Positions 23,612 to 31,695 of a stretch of 34,425 bases of DNA are shown here, piece after piece. The DNA comes from a bacterium. GTDB taxonomy: Bacteria > Patescibacteriota > Minisyncoccia > JAHIHE01 > JAGLIN01. The DNA lies in contig DAOWDU010000017.1 in the NCBI GenBank assembly GCA_030638825.1, forward strand, positions 1 to 34,425. Direction: 5' to 3'. Each line of letters begins with the position of its first letter. The stretch's first letter is position 1. Made by a program: the position numbers and the translations under genes. Under the pieces are notes generated by a model, which saw nothing but the letters and a program-made list of their open reading frames with translations, ran no database searches and was not told the origin of the DNA.

Positions 23612-23615
23612 TTTT

Positions 23616-23924
23616 ATGCCAAATATTAGATCTGCGAAAAAAGCTTTGAAGCAAAATTTGCGAAAAAGAAAAATAAATCTGAGAGTAAAAAATAAGATGA
23701 AAAAAGTGATTAAAGACTTAAATAGTTTATCGCGCAAATTAGAAAAATCAACAGAGAAAATCACAGATGAGAATATGAAAGAATTGCAAGCTGGACTAAA
23801 AATGGCTTATAAAGCTATTGATAAAACTGCCAAGAAAAAAATCCTCAAGAAAAACACGGCTTCTCGGAAAAAATCCAAGCTAGCTAAAAAAATTAACGCT
23901 TTAGAAAAAAAGGCAAAAAAATAA
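23616..23924 (+). CDS. rpsT: 30S ribosomal protein S20
   Basis: 102 aa, strongly basic. MPNIRSAKKALKQNLRKRKI at the start, MKKVIKDLN and the alternating Lys/Ala-rich helices match bS20, a 16S rRNA-binding three-helix-bundle protein. Slightly longer than the usual 85-90 aa because of the Lys-rich C-terminus (KKSKLAKKINALEKKAKK). Monocistronic on the plus strand: its own promoter lies upstream (23539-23567) and a strong terminator downstream (23971-24006). Confidence 0.93.
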   Translation: MPNIRSAKKALKQNLRKRKINLRVKNKMKKVIKDLNSLSRKLEKSTEKITDENMKELQAGLKMAYKAIDKTAKKKILKKNTASRKKSKLAKKINALEKKAKK

Positions 23925-23970
23925 CGCCCGAACATTTAAGGCAAAAAAACAAAAACGGGGAATAGACCAA

Positions 23971-24006
23971 AATAAACCATCTCAAAAGAGATGGTTTATT
24001 TTTTAT
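23971..24006. terminator. Bidirectional terminator between rpsT and the PH-domain gene
   Basis: 13-bp perfect stem AATAAACCATCTC / GAGATGGTTTATT around AAAA, with T-runs on both strands. Confidence 0.85.
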
Positions 24007-24629
24007 TCGTCTCCTTTAAAAATAAACCGATCTTTTTCTCTCGCCGCTTTGTATAATTTTGTGATCTGTCTTCTGGTTGTAACGGGATGAGGAATTAATT
24101 TTAAATCAAATCTCCTTTCTTCTGCGGCAGTTTGAATATGAATATTGCCAAAGCCAAATATCGTTGGAAGCAATCCATGAACGCTGCTCGTGATATCCTG
24201 AATTCTTTTCAAATCCAATTCCGAAACGACACGATTAAAAAACCCGATCTGTTCAATATCTAAAATTCGCTCGTTTGTTACAATCCAAATATCAAGATAA
24301 TAATCAGTCCAAATCGTAAAAATAATAATCCAAATAAATCCATAATAGATTATAGAAAGAAGAACAAATAATCTGCTATACGGCTCTTCCAAAAAAGCTG
24401 GCAGCGCGAAAGGAACAATAAAAATATAAAATAAAATCGGCAGCAGGCACATCAAGGCAATGTGCAAAAAATATGGCAAGAGGATTATCAAATGTTTTCT
24501 TACCACCAACACAACCTTCTCATTCTCATGCTGTCCAGGAAAACTGCCTTTGCTTTTTTTATCTGAATTATTTTTGTGTAAATTTATTAATTTTTTTGTC
24601 ATAATAAAGAGAAACTTATAGAAACTCAT
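24003..24629 (-). CDS. Bacterial PH-domain (YdbT-like) membrane protein
   Basis: 208 aa from ATG 24629; ATG at 24602 (MTKKLINL) is an alternative start. Two membrane spans (about 50-70 and 86-108) flank a short loop. The C-terminal half (DYYLDIWIVTNERILDIEQI, RVVSELDLKRIQDI, FGFGNIHIQTAAEERRFDL) matches the bacterial pleckstrin-homology-like family (bPH_2). The function of this family is poorly defined. It lies downstream of the small membrane protein at 24698 on the same strand. The 3' end abuts the bidirectional terminator. Confidence 0.85.
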   Translation of the reverse strand: MSFYKFLFIMTKKLINLHKNNSDKKSKGSFPGQHENEKVVLVVRKHLIILLPYFLHIALMCLLPILFYIFIVPFALPAFLEEPYSRLFVLLSIIYYGFIWIIIFTIWTDYYLDIWIVTNERILDIEQIGFFNRVVSELDLKRIQDITSSVHGLLPTIFGFGNIHIQTAAEERRFDLKLIPHPVTTRRQITKLYKAAREKDRFIFKGDE

Positions 24630-24697
24630 AGAAATTAACTAAAATTAATCATCAGCAGTAAACAGCAATTAATTTCTAAAAATTTCAATACTACGAT

Positions 24698-24967
24698 TTA
24701 ATAATAATCTTCATCCAATTCCAAATTTGATTTTTCTATGAAATCTTCAACGCCGATCTGATTCCAATCTATAAACAAAAACAGAGAAATTATTAAAATA
24801 GATATTAAAATTAAAACAAAAGAGAAAAACAAGGCGGATTTTTTTGATTTGTCATTTTTTAATCCGTATCTATTTAAATGATAAAAAATAAGAAAACCAA
24901 ACAGGGAAAAAATACCGATAGGAATGATAACGAACGCTAAAATATTTATGATAATAGATTCAAACAT
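24698..24967 (-). CDS. Small two-span membrane protein, function unknown
   Basis: 89 aa. Two hydrophobic spans (about 6-29 and 43-67) separated by a basic loop (HLNRYGLKNDKSKKS), and an acidic C-terminal tail (GVEDFIEKSNLELDEDYY). No family recognised. It lies 52 nt downstream of ruvB and 68 nt upstream of the PH-domain gene, same strand, probably cotranscribed. Confidence 0.6.
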   Translation of the reverse strand: MFESIIINILAFVIIPIGIFSLFGFLIFYHLNRYGLKNDKSKKSALFFSFVLILISILIISLFLFIDWNQIGVEDFIEKSNLELDEDYY

Positions 24968-25019
24968 GGATTTAGATAAAATTAAGAAACAATAATCTTT
25001 GTTGATAGTTTATTAGAAA

Positions 25020-26033
25020 TTACAATAAGCTTCCCTGTCCCTCCTCCGGCCATTCAATCCCCAAATGCTCATACGCCAGCTTTGTCGCTTTTCTTCCTCG
25101 CGGGGTTCTGATTAAAAATCCGAGCTGTAAAAGATAAGGCTCATACACATATTCAATTGTATCCTCTTGCTCTGAAAGGCTCGCGGCTAAAGTTGAAATT
25201 CCGACAGGCCCGCTGTTAAATTTTTCTATAATAACCTCAAGAATTTTTCTGTCAGCGCGTTCCAGTCCATAGCAATCTATTTCCAAATGTTCAAATGTTT
25301 GATTTGTAATCTCTTCGTTAATAATTCCATCGCCTTTAATCTGGGCAAAATCACGAACTCTTTTTAATAAACGATTGGCAATTCTTGGAGTTTTTCTGGA
25401 ACTTCTCGCTATTCTCTTCGCTCCAGGTAAATCAATTTCCACCTTAAAAATTTTGCTTGACCTTGTTATTATTTTTTCAATTTCATCATCGTTATAATAA
25501 TCAAGTCGATGCGCGATTCCAAAACGATTCAAGAGCGGAGAAGAAATGAGATCAATTCTTGTTGTTGCGCCGATCAAAGTGAACTTCGGCAAATCCAATC
25601 TGATCGTTCTCGCCGACGGTCCCTTGCCGACGATAATATCCAAAGCGTAATCCTCCATCGCGGGATACAAAACTTCTTCTATTACTTTATTGAGACGATG
25701 AATTTCATCAATAAATAAAACATCACCTTCCTCCATATTTGTCAGGATCGCTCCCAAATCGCCAACTTTTTCAATCGCAGGACCAGAAGTGATTTTGATA
25801 TTTTGGCCCATTTCGTTTGCGATCAAATAAGCCAAAGTTGTTTTTCCTAATCCGCTTGGACCGTGAAAAAGAATATGCTCAATCGTCTCTTCTCTTTTTT
25901 TCGCGGCCCTTATTGAGATATCTAAATTGCTTTTAACTTTTTCCTGCCCCGTAAAATCATTTAAATATTTTGGACGCAGCGATAAATCAACAGCGACATC
26001 ATCATTTTTTTCTTTTGGATCTGTGATGTTCAT
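25020..26033 (-). CDS. ruvB: Holliday junction branch-migration ATPase RuvB
   Basis: 337 aa from ATG 26033 ([10 protein letters not shown]). An upstream start would add eight residues made only of octamer repeat. AAA+ motor: Walker [10 protein letters not shown], Walker [12 protein letters not shown], sensor-1 region TLIGATTR, and the C-terminal winged helix ending [19 protein letters not shown], characteristic of RuvB. It forms hexamers around DNA on either side of RuvA. The ATG is the last three bases of an octamer array; no Shine-Dalgarno. ruvC is not present in this window, and ruvA lies 1.5 kb away. Confidence 0.97.
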   Translation of the reverse strand: MNITDPKEKNDDVAVDLSLRPKYLNDFTGQEKVKSNLDISIRAAKKREETIEHILFHGPSGLGKTTLAYLIANEMGQNIKITSGPAIEKVGDLGAILTNMEEGDVLFIDEIHRLNKVIEEVLYPAMEDYALDIIVGKGPSARTIRLDLPKFTLIGATTRIDLISSPLLNRFGIAHRLDYYNDDEIEKIITRSSKIFKVEIDLPGAKRIARSSRKTPRIANRLLKRVRDFAQIKGDGIINEEITNQTFEHLEIDCYGLERADRKILEVIIEKFNSGPVGISTLAASLSEQEDTIEYVYEPYLLQLGFLIRTPRGRKATKLAYEHLGIEWPEEGQGSLL

Positions 26034-26125
26034 ATAAACATTTAAACATGTAAACATATAAACACTAAAACAAAGTTTTGAAATCTCAACATGTTTAAAT
26101 GTTTATATGTTTATATGTTACTATG
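26031..26125. repeat. Mirrored octamer element upstream of ruvB
   Basis: CATATAAA CATTTAAA CATGTAAA CATATAAA CACTAAAA, a core, CATG, then TTTAAATG TTTATATG TTTATATG TTACTATG, all in 8-nt steps. The core on the minus strand (TTGAGATTTCAAAACTTTG) matches the ruvA/rpsT element. Confidence 0.78.
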
Positions 26126-26136
26126 TTCTCCCGCTC

Positions 26137-26165
26137 TTGACAAGTTATAATTTCTATGATAGACT
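26137..26165 (+). promoter_or_regulatory. Sigma70 promoter for the 6S-like RNA
   Basis: TTGACA (26137-26142), 17-nt spacer, TAGACT (26160-26165). Start expected near 26172. Confidence 0.6.
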
Positions 26166-26171
26166 ACCCTG

Positions 26172-26349
26172 TTGAGTAAAAAATTACAAACGCCTGACAA
26201 TTTGTGAACAGCTGGGGGCATTATCTCAGACATGGGTAGCACTGGTGCCAATTGCGGAATTTACTGGTCTATTCCTCGGAAATTTCTCCACCCTCATTCT
26301 TGATAAAGCTGAGGACTTAGCTGTTTACAAATTGGAAGGTGTTTTTTTA
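26172..26349 (+). ncRNA. 6S-like regulatory RNA candidate
   Basis: About 178 nt between a sigma70 promoter and a T-run (GTTTTTTTATTG). The ends pair over a long distance: ACGCC (26190-26194) with GGTGT (26338-26342), then after a symmetric 3-by-3 internal loop, CAATTTGTGAACAGCT (26198-26213) with AGCTGTTTACAAATTG (26319-26334), with one G-T. The middle contains further short pairings (AGAC/GTCT) and unpaired flanks. A long rod closed by its ends with a central bubble, at this length, is what 6S RNA (ssrS, an RNA polymerase-sigma70 mimic) looks like. I have not compared it with a covariance model. It might be another structured RNA. Confidence 0.5.
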
Positions 26350-26365
26350 TTGTTTAAAATTTATT

Positions 26366-26422
26366 TGTCATTGCGAGAAGCCCGAATGAGCGTAGCGAAG
26401 AGAAGGCTCGCTCGCAATGACA
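26366..26422. repeat. Palindromic repeat (TGTCATTGCGAG family)
   Basis: TGTCATTGCGAG (26366-26377) / CTCGCAATGACA (26411-26422) perfect outer arms, with inner AGCGTAGCGAAGAG. A widespread bacterial intergenic palindrome type. It lies between the 6S-like RNA and the TPR gene. Confidence 0.75.
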
Positions 26423-26451
26423 TTTTATAATTTAAATGTTAAACTAACGAT

Positions 26452-27378
26452 ATGATTTCTAAAAAACAAAAATTATTTCTACTAACTTTGATAATATTCT
26501 TGTCTCTGTTTTTATTTTACAAATGGCAACTCGCGACATCTAATTATTATTTAAATAAAGGAAATAATATTTATGACGCTGAAAATTTTGGCGAGGCGTT
26601 GAAAAATTATAAATACGCCGAGGCGATTAACGGAAATAGAGATACAATTTATGAGGCAAAAATAAAAAGAGCTGAGATATTTTATGATCACTGGCAATTA
26701 GATAAAGCGGAAAAAGAATTGCTGGAAGCAATTAATGAAAAACAAAATAATTATAAAGCATACGAAATTTTAGGAGATGTTTATTTAGCAAAAAGAGAAT
26801 TTGCTAAATCAAAAAATAATTATAATCAGGCATTAGAATCAAATAGCAATAAAATTAATAATAAACTTAATTTAAAATTAGCAAAATGCTTGATCGCAAA
26901 TCAAGAAATAGATTTGGCTTTTAATATGCTTTTAGATTTGCAAAAAGAGAATTTAAAAAATGATGATAATGAAATTTTATATTATCTCGGGCTTATAAAT
27001 TTAGATAAGAATGTTTTTTATAATGATTATTTTAAGAGCATAGAGAATAGTGAAAATTATAGAAATAAAATTATTGAAATAAAAAAAGTTCTTGAAATTT
27101 ATGATGATCAAAAAAACAGCGCTTATAATGCTGTTCTCATTGCCGATTTATATAACAAAATTGGTGAACCGTATTTTGCGATTAATAGAATAAACGCAGT
27201 AACAAAAAATAACCCAGGCTATCGCGATGCTTGGATTATCTTAGGAAAATCAAATTTCATCATCGGAGATTATGAAAAATCATTGTTCGCTTTTGAGAAA
27301 GCGCTTGATCTTGACAGCGATAATCTGGAAATTCATTTCTGGATTACAAGCGTTAAAAAATCTTCCCTGTCACTCTGA
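26452..27378 (+). CDS. Membrane-anchored TPR protein
   Basis: 308 aa. N-terminal signal anchor (about 8-23, LFLLTLIIFLSLFLFY) after MISKKQK. Then tetratricopeptide units: NYYLNKGNNIYDAENFGEAL at about 30-49, ELLEAINEKQNNYKAYEILG, KSKNNYNQALESNSNKI, and a final AWIILGKSNFIIGDYEKSLF. TPRs are protein-binding scaffolds, so a role outside the membrane in surface assembly is inference. It ends on TGA and its last 26 nt overlap the 3' end of pilB, which is convergent. It starts about 30 nt after the palindrome at 26366. Confidence 0.75.
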   Translation: MISKKQKLFLLTLIIFLSLFLFYKWQLATSNYYLNKGNNIYDAENFGEALKNYKYAEAINGNRDTIYEAKIKRAEIFYDHWQLDKAEKELLEAINEKQNNYKAYEILGDVYLAKREFAKSKNNYNQALESNSNKINNKLNLKLAKCLIANQEIDLAFNMLLDLQKENLKNDDNEILYYLGLINLDKNVFYNDYFKSIENSENYRNKIIEIKKVLEIYDDQKNSAYNAVLIADLYNKIGEPYFAINRINAVTKNNPGYRDAWIILGKSNFIIGDYEKSLFAFEKALDLDSDNLEIHFWITSVKKSSLSL

Positions 27379-29050
27379 TTATTTCTTCCAAAGAAGTCAG
27401 CCCGCTTAAGGCCTTAAGAACTCCATCTTCCTGCATGCTAATCATTCCGTCCTGTCTGGCAGCCTCTAAAATTCCAGACGAAGATATGTTTCCCAGAATA
27501 ACTTTTTCTACGCCTGGCGTCATTGTGAAAATCTCAAAGATTCCGATTCTTCCAGAATATCCAATGAAATTGCATTTTGAACACCCCTTGCTTCTATGCA
27601 AAACTTTTATCTCATCAGGAATTTCAATCCCATCGCCCTTTGGAATTTTTGCAAGAACGCTTTTTATTTTCTGAACTGTCTCTTGCGCTGGAACGTATTC
27701 CTCCTTGCAATGCTCGCAAAGTTTTCTGATTAATCGTTGCGCGATAATCGCGTTAATCGCGGGCGCTATTAAATGTTTATCAACTTTTAAATGCAGTAGT
27801 CGCGGAATTGCCCCCGCCGCGTCATTCGTATGCAATGTTGATAAAACCATATGCCCCGTCAAAGCGGCTTGAATGGCAATTTCCGCGGTTTCGGGATCTC
27901 TCACTTCCCCAACCATGATAATATCTGGATCCTGCCGAACTATCGCCTTGAGTCCGTCAATAAAAGTAAGTCCGCCTTTTTTGCCAACTTCGGTCTGTGA
28001 AACACCGTCAATCCTATATTCTATTGGATTTTCTAAGGTTATGATTTTTATGCTTGGCTGATTTAAACGGTGGACAAAAGAATAGAGCGTTGTTGTTTTT
28101 CCACTGCCCGTCGGTCCCGTCGTCAAAATCATTCCCGTTGGCTTGCTAATTTGTTCTTCTACTCTTTCCAGATAATATTGATTGAAACCAAGCTCATCAA
28201 GCTGAATTTTTATGGAACTCTCGCACAAAATTCTGAGAACTATGCTTTCTCCAAAATTACTCGGCAGAACTGACGACCTTACATTGATGGTGGTATTTTC
28301 CAGATTTATGTCAAAATGCCCATCTTGAGGAGCATCGTTTACATTCAGCTTCATTTTGGAAAGCATTTTTACTCTGGAAAGTATTGTGCGATGGGCTTTC
28401 TTTGGTAAATTGGTAATATCCTGAAGAACTCCGTCAATTCTATATCTTAGTCTAATGTGATCAAGTTCGGGTTCAATGTGAACATCGCTTGATTTTGTTT
28501 TGATGGCTCCCGCAATAATTATATTAAATATCTCCGTGGTGTGTATTTCTGAAATTCTTTTTTTCAATTCAATTATATTATTTATCCCTTTTTCAAACTC
28601 GGTCAAGTCTTCTTTTTTTAACGACATTTCCTGGTTTTCAAAAACTTCAACAACTGTTTCAAAGTTATAGTTTGACCACGCCCTCCTTAAGCCATCCATG
28701 GAAACTACTACTAAGCTGTAATTTACTCCGTCTTCTTTCTTTAATTTTTCTAACATCTTTTTTGTTTCATAATTTCCAGGATCAACTACCGCAATTTGAA
28801 ACTTTCTTCCGACCTTATGGACAACAGCTAAATTCGCCCTAAGAGCGTCTTCTTCCGGAATTGAATTTACCGTTTCCGCGCCAATCGGAACCATGCTTAA
28901 ATCAATATAAGGAAGATTAAACCTGCTTGCTATTGCAGTCGCTTTTTCTTCTTCACTCTTATGATAAAGACGCTTCAGCGTTTCTTTTTGTATTTTCTCT
29001 TTTAATTCTTTCCTCTCTCTTCGGATGATTTTTTTATTGTCTGTTTGCAT
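27353..29050 (-). CDS. pilB: Type IV pilus assembly ATPase PilB (GspE family)
   Basis: 565 aa hexameric ATPase that drives pilus extension from the inner face of the membrane. N-terminal MshEN/GspE-N region (about 30-130). Walker A GPTGSGKT at 312-319. Aspartate box ITLENPIEYR. Walker B DPDIIMVGEVRDPETA (374-389). His box TGHMVLSTLHTNDA from 398. Tetracysteine zinc site CEHC (445-448) and CSKC (490-493). The remaining pil genes are outside the window. CPR bacteria commonly retain type IV pili for host contact and DNA uptake. The TAA at 27355-27353 lies within the TPR gene's 3' end. Confidence 0.96.
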   Translation of the reverse strand: MQTDNKKIIRRERKELKEKIQKETLKRLYHKSEEEKATAIASRFNLPYIDLSMVPIGAETVNSIPEEDALRANLAVVHKVGRKFQIAVVDPGNYETKKMLEKLKKEDGVNYSLVVVSMDGLRRAWSNYNFETVVEVFENQEMSLKKEDLTEFEKGINNIIELKKRISEIHTTEIFNIIIAGAIKTKSSDVHIEPELDHIRLRYRIDGVLQDITNLPKKAHRTILSRVKMLSKMKLNVNDAPQDGHFDINLENTTINVRSSVLPSNFGESIVLRILCESSIKIQLDELGFNQYYLERVEEQISKPTGMILTTGPTGSGKTTTLYSFVHRLNQPSIKIITLENPIEYRIDGVSQTEVGKKGGLTFIDGLKAIVRQDPDIIMVGEVRDPETAEIAIQAALTGHMVLSTLHTNDAAGAIPRLLHLKVDKHLIAPAINAIIAQRLIRKLCEHCKEEYVPAQETVQKIKSVLAKIPKGDGIEIPDEIKVLHRSKGCSKCNFIGYSGRIGIFEIFTMTPGVEKVILGNISSSGILEAARQDGMISMQEDGVLKALSGLTSLEEIIRVTGKIF

Positions 29051-29130
29051 AATATAAATTTTTACTGCTGATTATATTATTATTTTACAAGATAAATAGT
29101 AAATAGTAAATAGCGAACATTTTATCCAGC

Positions 29131-29166
29131 CAAATAAAAAAGGAGCCAAAAAGAACAAAGCTCCCA
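29131..29166 (-). terminator. Terminator after the methyltransferase operon
   Basis: Minus strand: GGAGC ... GCTCC (29160-29164 / 29142-29146 as read on plus), followed by a TTTTTTATTT tract. About 110 nt past the second methyltransferase stop. Confidence 0.6.
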
Positions 29167-29277
29167 ACTTTTATTTTTATTAGTTTAGTGTTTCTGATCT
29201 AAACCGTTTATTTCTTTAAATGTTCCTATAATCAATTATCAATTTCAAAACCGCAGTCCAGTTCTTTAAATAACACT

Positions 29278-30276
29278 TCAAAAAATACAAAGATGCCTGT
29301 CACATTTTTTTATCTGTTTCATAAGAGCTTGTGCTACATGCCACATCAAAACTGGAGCAATTGCATTTCCTATTTGTTTGTATGCTTGTGTTTCAGAAAC
29401 AGGAAAAATAAATTTGTCTGGGAATGATTGAATTCTGGCTGCTTCTTTTGGAGTAAATCTCCTGTATAACTCTTTTTTTTCGTTCACTAATAAAACTGGG
29501 TCTCTTGAATTGATACTCACTTTAGCAAGATGAGAAGTTATAGTAAGACATGGTTTACTTAAATCCTGAGCGAGACCTCTTTTCATATTATTTTTTGCTC
29601 TTTTCATTCCATTAACAGCTCTTTTGGAAAAGTAATATTTATCATCTTCGAGCTCTAATTCGTCTATTACTTTTCCTAAGCTGATCCAGTTTTTTTTACC
29701 GACTCCTTTTTCACTATGGGTTGGTTTGGGAAATTTAAAATCTAAAGGTATATCTTTTCTAACACCAACCATAAAAACTCTTTCTCTTTTTTGTGGGATA
29801 CCAAAGTCTGCCGCATGAATTAATTGATGTTTAACAATGTACCCTTGCTTGGAGAATTTCCTTTCAATTGCCTTGTAAATTTTTCCTTTTTGCAAAACAA
29901 GCATCCCTTTTACATTTTCAGCTATAAAAAATTTAGGTTGTTTTTGTTTCAGAATATTTGCCATTTTAATATACAATTTTCCTCTTTTATCGTGAGGATT
30001 TTTTGTTGGGTTCACTGTACTAAATGACTGACATGGAAATCCACCAACAATTAAGTCAGCATTAGGAATATTTTTGATATTATATTGTACAATATCTGCA
30101 ATAGTGCAGGGAATTTTAAAATTATTATTGTATGTTTCAGCTGCTTTTGAATCATTGTCTATCGCAAAAACAACATCAAAAGAAAGTTTTTTATATCTTT
30201 TATTTAAAAAAGTAAATCCTCCAATAAGTCCTAGGTCGGATCCACCGCAACCTGAAAATAATGATACAACTTTCAT
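29278..30276 (-). CDS. DNA (cytosine-5) methyltransferase, second of two
   Basis: 332 aa from ATG 30276 (MKVVSLFSGCGG); a TTG at 30297 would add seven residues and is unlikely. Motif I VSLFSGCGGSDLGL, motif IV GGFPCQSFS with the catalytic Cys, motif VI AENVKGML, motif VIII QKRERVFMVG, and the C-terminal ARIQSFPDKF ... QIGNAIAPVL. It methylates cytosine C5 using SAM. The gene follows the nuclease gene by 22 nt on the same strand. Together with the methyltransferase at 31696 it would protect a non-palindromic target (inference). Confidence 0.93.
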   Translation of the reverse strand: MKVVSLFSGCGGSDLGLIGGFTFLNKRYKKLSFDVVFAIDNDSKAAETYNNNFKIPCTIADIVQYNIKNIPNADLIVGGFPCQSFSTVNPTKNPHDKRGKLYIKMANILKQKQPKFFIAENVKGMLVLQKGKIYKAIERKFSKQGYIVKHQLIHAADFGIPQKRERVFMVGVRKDIPLDFKFPKPTHSEKGVGKKNWISLGKVIDELELEDDKYYFSKRAVNGMKRAKNNMKRGLAQDLSKPCLTITSHLAKVSINSRDPVLLVNEKKELYRRFTPKEAARIQSFPDKFIFPVSETQAYKQIGNAIAPVLMWHVAQALMKQIKKCDRHLCIF

Positions 30277-30298
30277 GTTTTTAAAATTATAACACAAA

Positions 30299-31693
30299 TT
30301 AGATTGTCATCTCCGGAAGATATTTACCAACTCCATCTTTTATAATTATTCTGTATTCAATTGGCTCAGCAATAATGTTTCCTTCTTCGCTCTCTCCGAA
30401 TGGATCTTTGATAACAAGAATCTTTGCATTCTTTTTACTTAAAAAGACCCTGTAAATATAGTAACTATCTCTATTATTCTGAGCCGTTTGCCATTCATTA
30501 CCGCTCATAGGAAAATATGTAACTACGGCAGTATTTGGCTCAAAGGTTCGTATTGTTGTTTTAACTTCAATTAATTTTTTCTTTGCAACATCTTCTTTTT
30601 TAAGTGACTGAATATCATATCCCAAACTCGTATCATTCGCTACTATTTTTACTAAACCCAATTTATCTGGACGAATTTTTTTTATTACATTCCTTTCATA
30701 TTTAAATACAATTTTTTCTCCTACATCCCCAATATCTTTCTTAGAAATCTTGGTTGGTTCAGCAAGTTTTTTTTCTTCATCGGTTAATTCGCCAACAGTT
30801 TTCTTTTCAATATCTTCAATAGTTTCAAGAGAATATCCTAGTTTAATCATCTCCACACGACTAACTTCTCCAAACCAATATTGCCATTCATAATTCGTTT
30901 CCTTTCTAACATCAGATTGTTCAATATAATTATTGGGAATATTAAAAAATTGTTCGTTTAATATTATAAAATCAACTGACGGCATTTCTTTTTCATTCAA
31001 ATAAAAAGATTTATGCGAATCATCCGTTTCTAATAAACCAGCTAAATACATATAACCCAAAAACTCTCTCCCATGCTGAGCTTGGCGACTATTACTTTCA
31101 AATCGTATTTTTCCCTTATGCATCCCTACTAAGGTATTCAACAGATTATCTGGTGAAATTTCTCCTCGCGTGACCCTTAAATCATTAAAAATTAAATTGG
31201 ATATTTCCGCACCATTAACACTAAATTTACCAAATTTATCGTTTCCGCATTTAAGCAATGTTAATATAAATTTTGCCGGTTTAAAGTTAACGCCGTTTTT
31301 TAGTTGCTTGATTGTTTCCTGAGATTTGTTAATTGCATTAGGAAACTGGAATCTATTACAAAAAGTTTTGAAGAAAAGTTGAAAATCTTGTTGTTCTATT
31401 AATATTTTTGCTCGATCACTTATTTCAACCTTGCCCTCATCGTTAAAAAAAGTAAGACCAAAAAGGCTTATCATTTCAGTTCTATGATTTTTTATTGTCT
31501 TTGGTTTTAGGTCGCGTAACTTTGTATATTCTTTATCAAATTTTTCTTCAAACTCTTTTTTAGATAAACCTCGCAACGACATTATTAGTTGCGAAAATAT
31601 CAAGAGATCATCTTCAATTTGAGACAACATTCTCCCTCTCGGAAAAGCATGTCTCAAATAATATTCTTTTGGTGTTTTGTATAAGTTTTTCAT
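30299..31693 (-). CDS. Putative restriction endonuclease with DUF3883/PD-(D/E)xK domain
   Basis: 464 aa between two m5C methyltransferase genes, 2 nt after the first and 22 nt before the second. N-terminal part (1-310) is helical and probably target-recognition (PRGRMLSQIEDDLLIFSQLI near the start; YLAGLLETDD). The C-terminus matches DUF3883 (NO VEIN C-terminal type): GEKIVFKYER (325-334), then SLGYDIQSL with Asp360, then LIEVKTT with Glu376 and Lys378, then NEWQTAQ (399-405) and a YYIYRVF strand. Asp-...-Glu-x-Lys is a PD-(D/E)xK nuclease core. Position between the methyltransferases argues for the restriction subunit. Cutting is inferred, not shown. Confidence 0.78.
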   Translation of the reverse strand: MKNLYKTPKEYYLRHAFPRGRMLSQIEDDLLIFSQLIMSLRGLSKKEFEEKFDKEYTKLRDLKPKTIKNHRTEMISLFGLTFFNDEGKVEISDRAKILIEQQDFQLFFKTFCNRFQFPNAINKSQETIKQLKNGVNFKPAKFILTLLKCGNDKFGKFSVNGAEISNLIFNDLRVTRGEISPDNLLNTLVGMHKGKIRFESNSRQAQHGREFLGYMYLAGLLETDDSHKSFYLNEKEMPSVDFIILNEQFFNIPNNYIEQSDVRKETNYEWQYWFGEVSRVEMIKLGYSLETIEDIEKKTVGELTDEEKKLAEPTKISKKDIGDVGEKIVFKYERNVIKKIRPDKLGLVKIVANDTSLGYDIQSLKKEDVAKKKLIEVKTTIRTFEPNTAVVTYFPMSGNEWQTAQNNRDSYYIYRVFLSKKNAKILVIKDPFGESEEGNIIAEPIEYRIIIKDGVGKYLPEMTI

Positions 31694-31695
31694 AA

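Larger units (their letters stand above)
26034..26451. other. Intergenic region between ruvB and the TPR gene
   Basis: 418 bp. It holds the mirrored octamer element, a sigma70 promoter, the 6S-like RNA and a palindromic repeat. The final 25 bp before the TPR start are A+T-rich. Confidence 0.7.

Noticed and set aside
26034-26057. N-terminal extension of RuvB
   Set aside because: The eight extra residues come from octamer repeats and the ATG at 26033 fits the family.
26245-26430. 61-codon plus-strand frame
   Set aside because: It is composed of the 6S-like RNA region and a palindromic repeat, with no domain.
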